Position numbers and translations under genes: made by a program
Shown here: in pieces, positions 60,407 to 64,000 of the stretch
Layout of the letters: every line of letters begins with the position of its first letter
Position numbering within the stretch: position 1 is the stretch's first letter
The notes under the pieces: generated by a model
What the model was told of the DNA's origin: nothing
What the model saw: only the letters and a program-made list of their open reading frames with translations
Databases searched by the model: none
Assembly: GCA_034766995.1 (NCBI GenBank)
Contig: CM068316.1
Coordinates: forward strand, 28,443,606-28,507,605
DNA from: Acanthacorydalis orientalis
Lineage: Eukaryota; Arthropoda; Insecta; Megaloptera; Corydalidae
Length of the DNA stretch: 64,000 nucleotides
Reading direction: 5' to 3'

Positions 60407-60467
60407 TACACACACATACATACCGTACACACACACCGTACACACATACATACATACCATACATACA

Positions 60468-60550
<83 letters not shown>
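60407..60550. repeat. compound (CACA)/(CATA)/(AT)n microsatellite, 144 bp
   Basis: Begins ACACACACATACATACCGTA with repeated CACACCGTACACA units, then about 80 bp of AT repeat. Confidence 0.95.
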
Positions 60551-60552
<2 letters not shown>

Positions 60553-61979
60553 GACATCAAAATTATCAATAAGAATAATCCATACTTTTGCAGAATAATG
60601 AATTGAATGACAACGGCATATTAAATATCTTACCAAATACATTCTTTTTATTATTTAAACTTTGCTCTTTAAATATATATATATATATATATATAGAAAC
60701 AAATACTAATTTTTAAATTAAAAGATTTTTTAGTTTCGAGAAAAAAATTACGAATTTGATTCCACATTTCTTGCTTTTTCTAAAAAGAAATTAAAAATGC
60801 TAATGGACGAATATTAATGGTATCTATTAAAAAAATAGTATACAATTTTGTTTCACTACTTTCTATGGTTATTAAAAACAAGTATCACTTCGACCTTGAA
60901 TTTAAATATTAGTATATAGTCATAGTATTTTCCTGTAAAATATACCTTTACAGTATACTTTTTCATTGACAACCTTCAATTTAGAATAACATTTAAATAT
61001 TTACATACCATCTGTAATACCAAATAAATTCTTTTGCTTACTTGTGAAAAAAATTTAAAATATTTGGTATTTTCAATTGCTGTTTTATAAATAATTTGAA
61101 CACGTAAATTTAACATGTGTGTTATAACAAAATTCATAAATTTAAAAAATATCTTAATGAAAAAATATGATAAAAATATCTAATTTCGCGTAATTCTTTA
61201 TAATACTTCTGAATACATGTACATTTAAAAATACTCCCTCCCCAAGTTAATTCCAAATCCGAATTTTTTAAATGTTTATTTAGTATGGGATATTCTTGAA
61301 TACGTGACAATACAAATATATAGTTTTAATCATAACATAAATTTATTTTTATTTATTTATTTTGTATATTAACTTCTCACTTTGGTTTAAAAAAAATAAT
61401 GGGAGATGGAATAAAGTTATTTTTCTTCAAAACTTTGTAGTGCACAATGTTTTATTTTATTTTGTAGTTTATTTATGATTATTAAATGGATAACCCCCAT
61501 TACAAGATACAATACTTTTATGCGATAGTAAGTTCAAGAAAATTTAAAATTCAAGTGAAAAATAAAGTTATTCAAATAGTTCAAAACTAATAAATAAACA
61601 ATTCACATTTTGCGTGTATTGTGCAAATATTTCTTTAAAAATGCAAAATTATATTTTAAAAATAAAAATGAAAATCAACAGATTTAAACAATACTGTGAA
61701 TAAAGATTTGTTTCGCACTGTATCATTGTTATTCATATACTCTTAACAGTTAAGACAGCATAATGAGTGAACCCAGGACTGTTTAAATTAAATAATAGAA
61801 TTAAATTGGTTATAAAATATATAGAGAGTTATTATATTAAAGTTAGAAAAAGTAATGTTATAAATATTAAAAAAGTAGTCTAAATTATCATTAGCTGCAA
61901 GTAAAATAGTTTTTTATTTCTGAATTTTTATCACTTTTACTTATCGAAAGGAAATAATTTTATAATTTTATTTCATATA
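60551..61979. other. intergenic, no feature recognised
   Basis: AT-rich with a short AT run at 60673-60695. Confidence 0.45.
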
Positions 61980-62008
61980 TAATATATATATATATATATA
62001 TATACATC

Positions 62009-62060
<52 letters not shown>
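61980..62060. repeat. (AT)n(CA)n(TA)n compound microsatellite
   Basis: AT repeat, then CATCCACACACACACACACA, then TATATA. Confidence 0.95.
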
Positions 62061-62063
<3 letters not shown>

Positions 62064-62208
62064 GGAAAAAGATCACATTTTGTTAATATCTACATATTCA
62101 AATTTTTTTGAATAAATGTTTTTATTGAATACATAAAATTTTATTTAAATTTAATTAAAATATGGAAAAATATATGAAAGTTCTACTTTTTATCACATGT
62201 AGAAGACA

Positions 62209-62210
<2 letters not shown>

Positions 62211-62264
<54 letters not shown>
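62211..62264. repeat. (CT)n(AT)n compound microsatellite
   Basis: TCTCTCTCTCTCTCTCTCTC followed by TATATA. Confidence 0.95.
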
Positions 62265-63534
62265 CTTTTTATGGTAAAGTTCCCGTTTTCAAACGTAGCC
62301 GATTATCTTGGTGTTTTACAGTTCTCGTCTACAAATTCTACAAACCAGAGTTTGTCTTCTACAACCTGAAACATCTTCTCCACTCCGAGTTAATATGAAT
62401 TTAACATAATTCTTCTTAAAATAATTAAATAAATATTACTCAATAAATTCGTATAATTTTAAGTATGTTTTATTTATTTTCGGCGTTTGTATCGAAGATA
62501 TTTAATAAATTATAAATTTAATTTATAAAAATATGTTGCTCGAAATTTGTAATATTATAAACTACATGATAAAATAAAGACAATAACAAGTAATACTTTA
62601 ACATTTATGAGTTTATGAATGTGAGAGAACAGAAAAGAACAGTAACATAAAATAATAAAAAAAAAATAAAAAAATCAATAAGAAATGCAAACGAGTTGAA
62701 CAGTACGTCTAAATTAACTTATTCTTTTTTATAAGGTCTTATTTATTTTATCTTTAGATAAATAAACCTAGTTTTCATTATCAAATTCTTATATTTAATT
62801 TTTCTCGTATAATTTTCTTTATAATTCACTTAAACACAATTATGCCTTTATAAATATTAAAAATCTAAGTAAATAAGTAATTTAATAACTTCTTATTTTT
62901 AAATGCTATAAAACATAATATTTTCTCTACATTGTTCTTAATCATATTTTTATATATTTTAATATGAATAAATTATTTAATAATTTTATACTGCAACTAA
63001 CAGTATGGTCTCATAAAATACTATCCTTACCGTCTTTTTTAAATACTAGTAAGACTATTAAGTTTAAAAAAAATCATGTATAATAAAAAAAAATGCAGAT
63101 AACATTAAATAAATTAAATCTCAAGTAGAAAAAATTCATGTTAACAAGTACAATTTATATTGTTGTTTAAAGTTTTACCACATTTATATTTCTCTTAATG
63201 TTATTTAAAGTGAATTATGTATTTCCGTAATTGTATAAACTTTTATACAACACTTATTTAAAAGTTGTACGTCATAATTATGTAAAAAAGAAAACCGACG
63301 ATTATATTTACTCTTACTAGTACAAGACATGTAATTACATACAACAATCTACTTTAATAACACTATTTTTACAGAACTCCCGCATTTACTATTAGTACTA
63401 ATATTAAAATAATGTACATAAAATTTATTTTCATGTTTAATAATCTAAATGTCAATATTTTATATAATTTTTATTCATACAAAAATCACTAACCAAAGTT
63501 TTTAAGATGCATGACTTATCTTGTAACTTATATG

Positions 63535-63536
<2 letters not shown>
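62265..63536. other. intergenic; small GC-richer patch at 62265-62395
   Basis: The patch could hold a short minus-strand exon (see findings), otherwise AT-rich sequence with nothing recognised. Confidence 0.4.
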
Positions 63537-63566
<30 letters not shown>

Positions 63567-63571
63567 TCAGA

Positions 63572-63636
<65 letters not shown>
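63537..63636. repeat. paired AT arrays joined by (CA)n
   Basis: AT array 63537-63564, spacer CTCAGAACACACACACACAC, AT array to 63636. Confidence 0.95.
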
Positions 63637-63638
<2 letters not shown>

Positions 63639-64000
63639 GTGACTTAATTTTTTGTGAAATTCCGCTTAATATTTTGTTCATTTGGATCTCAAACTAACTG
63701 CATTAAAATTTCAGCTTCTTGAAATATCATTTTAAGATTTATTGTTATTAATTAAGAACGAAAAAAATAAAAGGCATCTTATATGGGTTTTATTCATTTA
63801 TTTGTATGAGAATATCGAAATGTCACACAACATTTACTTTTATATGAATAAGCAATAAGTAGGATAACTGTTAATATAATTTTCATCAAAATCTATGAAA
63901 TCGTCCAAAAAATATAGTGTGCTCTGTTTCATAAGTAGAGCAACGTTACAATTTTATATTCATTTTTTCTAAATTACATCCAAATACTTCATTATATTTT
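63637..64000. other. window end, no feature recognised
   Basis: AT-rich sequence without structure. Confidence 0.4.

Overview
This window is nuclear DNA from a very AT-rich eukaryote, most likely an insect or other arthropod. The evidence is spliced genes with GT-AG introns, mariner, hAT, piggyBac, Helitron and RTE remnants of insect type, and dozens of (AT)n arrays. A parasitoid wasp with a compact AT-rich genome would fit, but nothing here identifies the species. By eye the GC content is in the low twenties of percent.

Only one host gene is supported, on the minus strand from 19074 down to about 1230. It encodes a CRAL-TRIO (SEC14-like) lipid-transfer protein of the alpha-tocopherol-transfer-protein / clavesin / retinaldehyde-binding group. 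Six coding exons (19049-18860, 15164-15005, 14937-14876, 14411-14218, 2754-2638, 1658-1380) splice in frame to 333 residues plus a stop. A 5' UTR exon boundary lies just upstream, at 19074. Intron 4 is 11.46 kb and intron 2 only 67 bp.

The introns are full of transposon debris. Intron 5 carries a hAT C-terminal fragment. Intron 4 holds a 206-bp MITE beside a 210-bp (AT)n array, a DD41D mariner-like element (4804-6052), two deletion derivatives of one DD34D mariner (about 6458-6958 and 12677-13226), a third mariner (about 8140-9228) and two foldback elements. Intron 1 holds a 1.38-kb hAT element (15841-17218) that is itself interrupted by a TTAA-flanked piggyBac-like MITE, then a pogo-like remnant.

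From 19.1 kb to 64 kb I find no host gene. This part contains a second DD41D element (19851-21084), a non-autonomous Helitron inside an (AT)n array next to a full-length broken mariner (22991-24678), more mariner deletion derivatives (25329-25903, 35809-36308, 36637-37153), a decayed mariner (about 30980-31480), a hAT MITE (31607-31982), a piggyBac-like MITE whose unoccupied paralogous site lies 1 kb away (39561-39789 and 40764-40851), an RTE-type LINE (about 42230-43780), a second copy of the non-autonomous Helitron (46241-46454), a Helitron 3' end (46904 to about 47230), a pogo-like MITE (50269-50418), several long perfect or near-perfect hairpins, and a 1.27-kb mariner with intact terminal repeats (58650-59920).

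No CRISPR array, operon, rRNA, tRNA or new gene system was found. The most informative signals are about transposon biology: repeated internal-deletion derivatives, nested insertions that can be undone on paper, and (AT)n arrays that both host and erode mobile elements.
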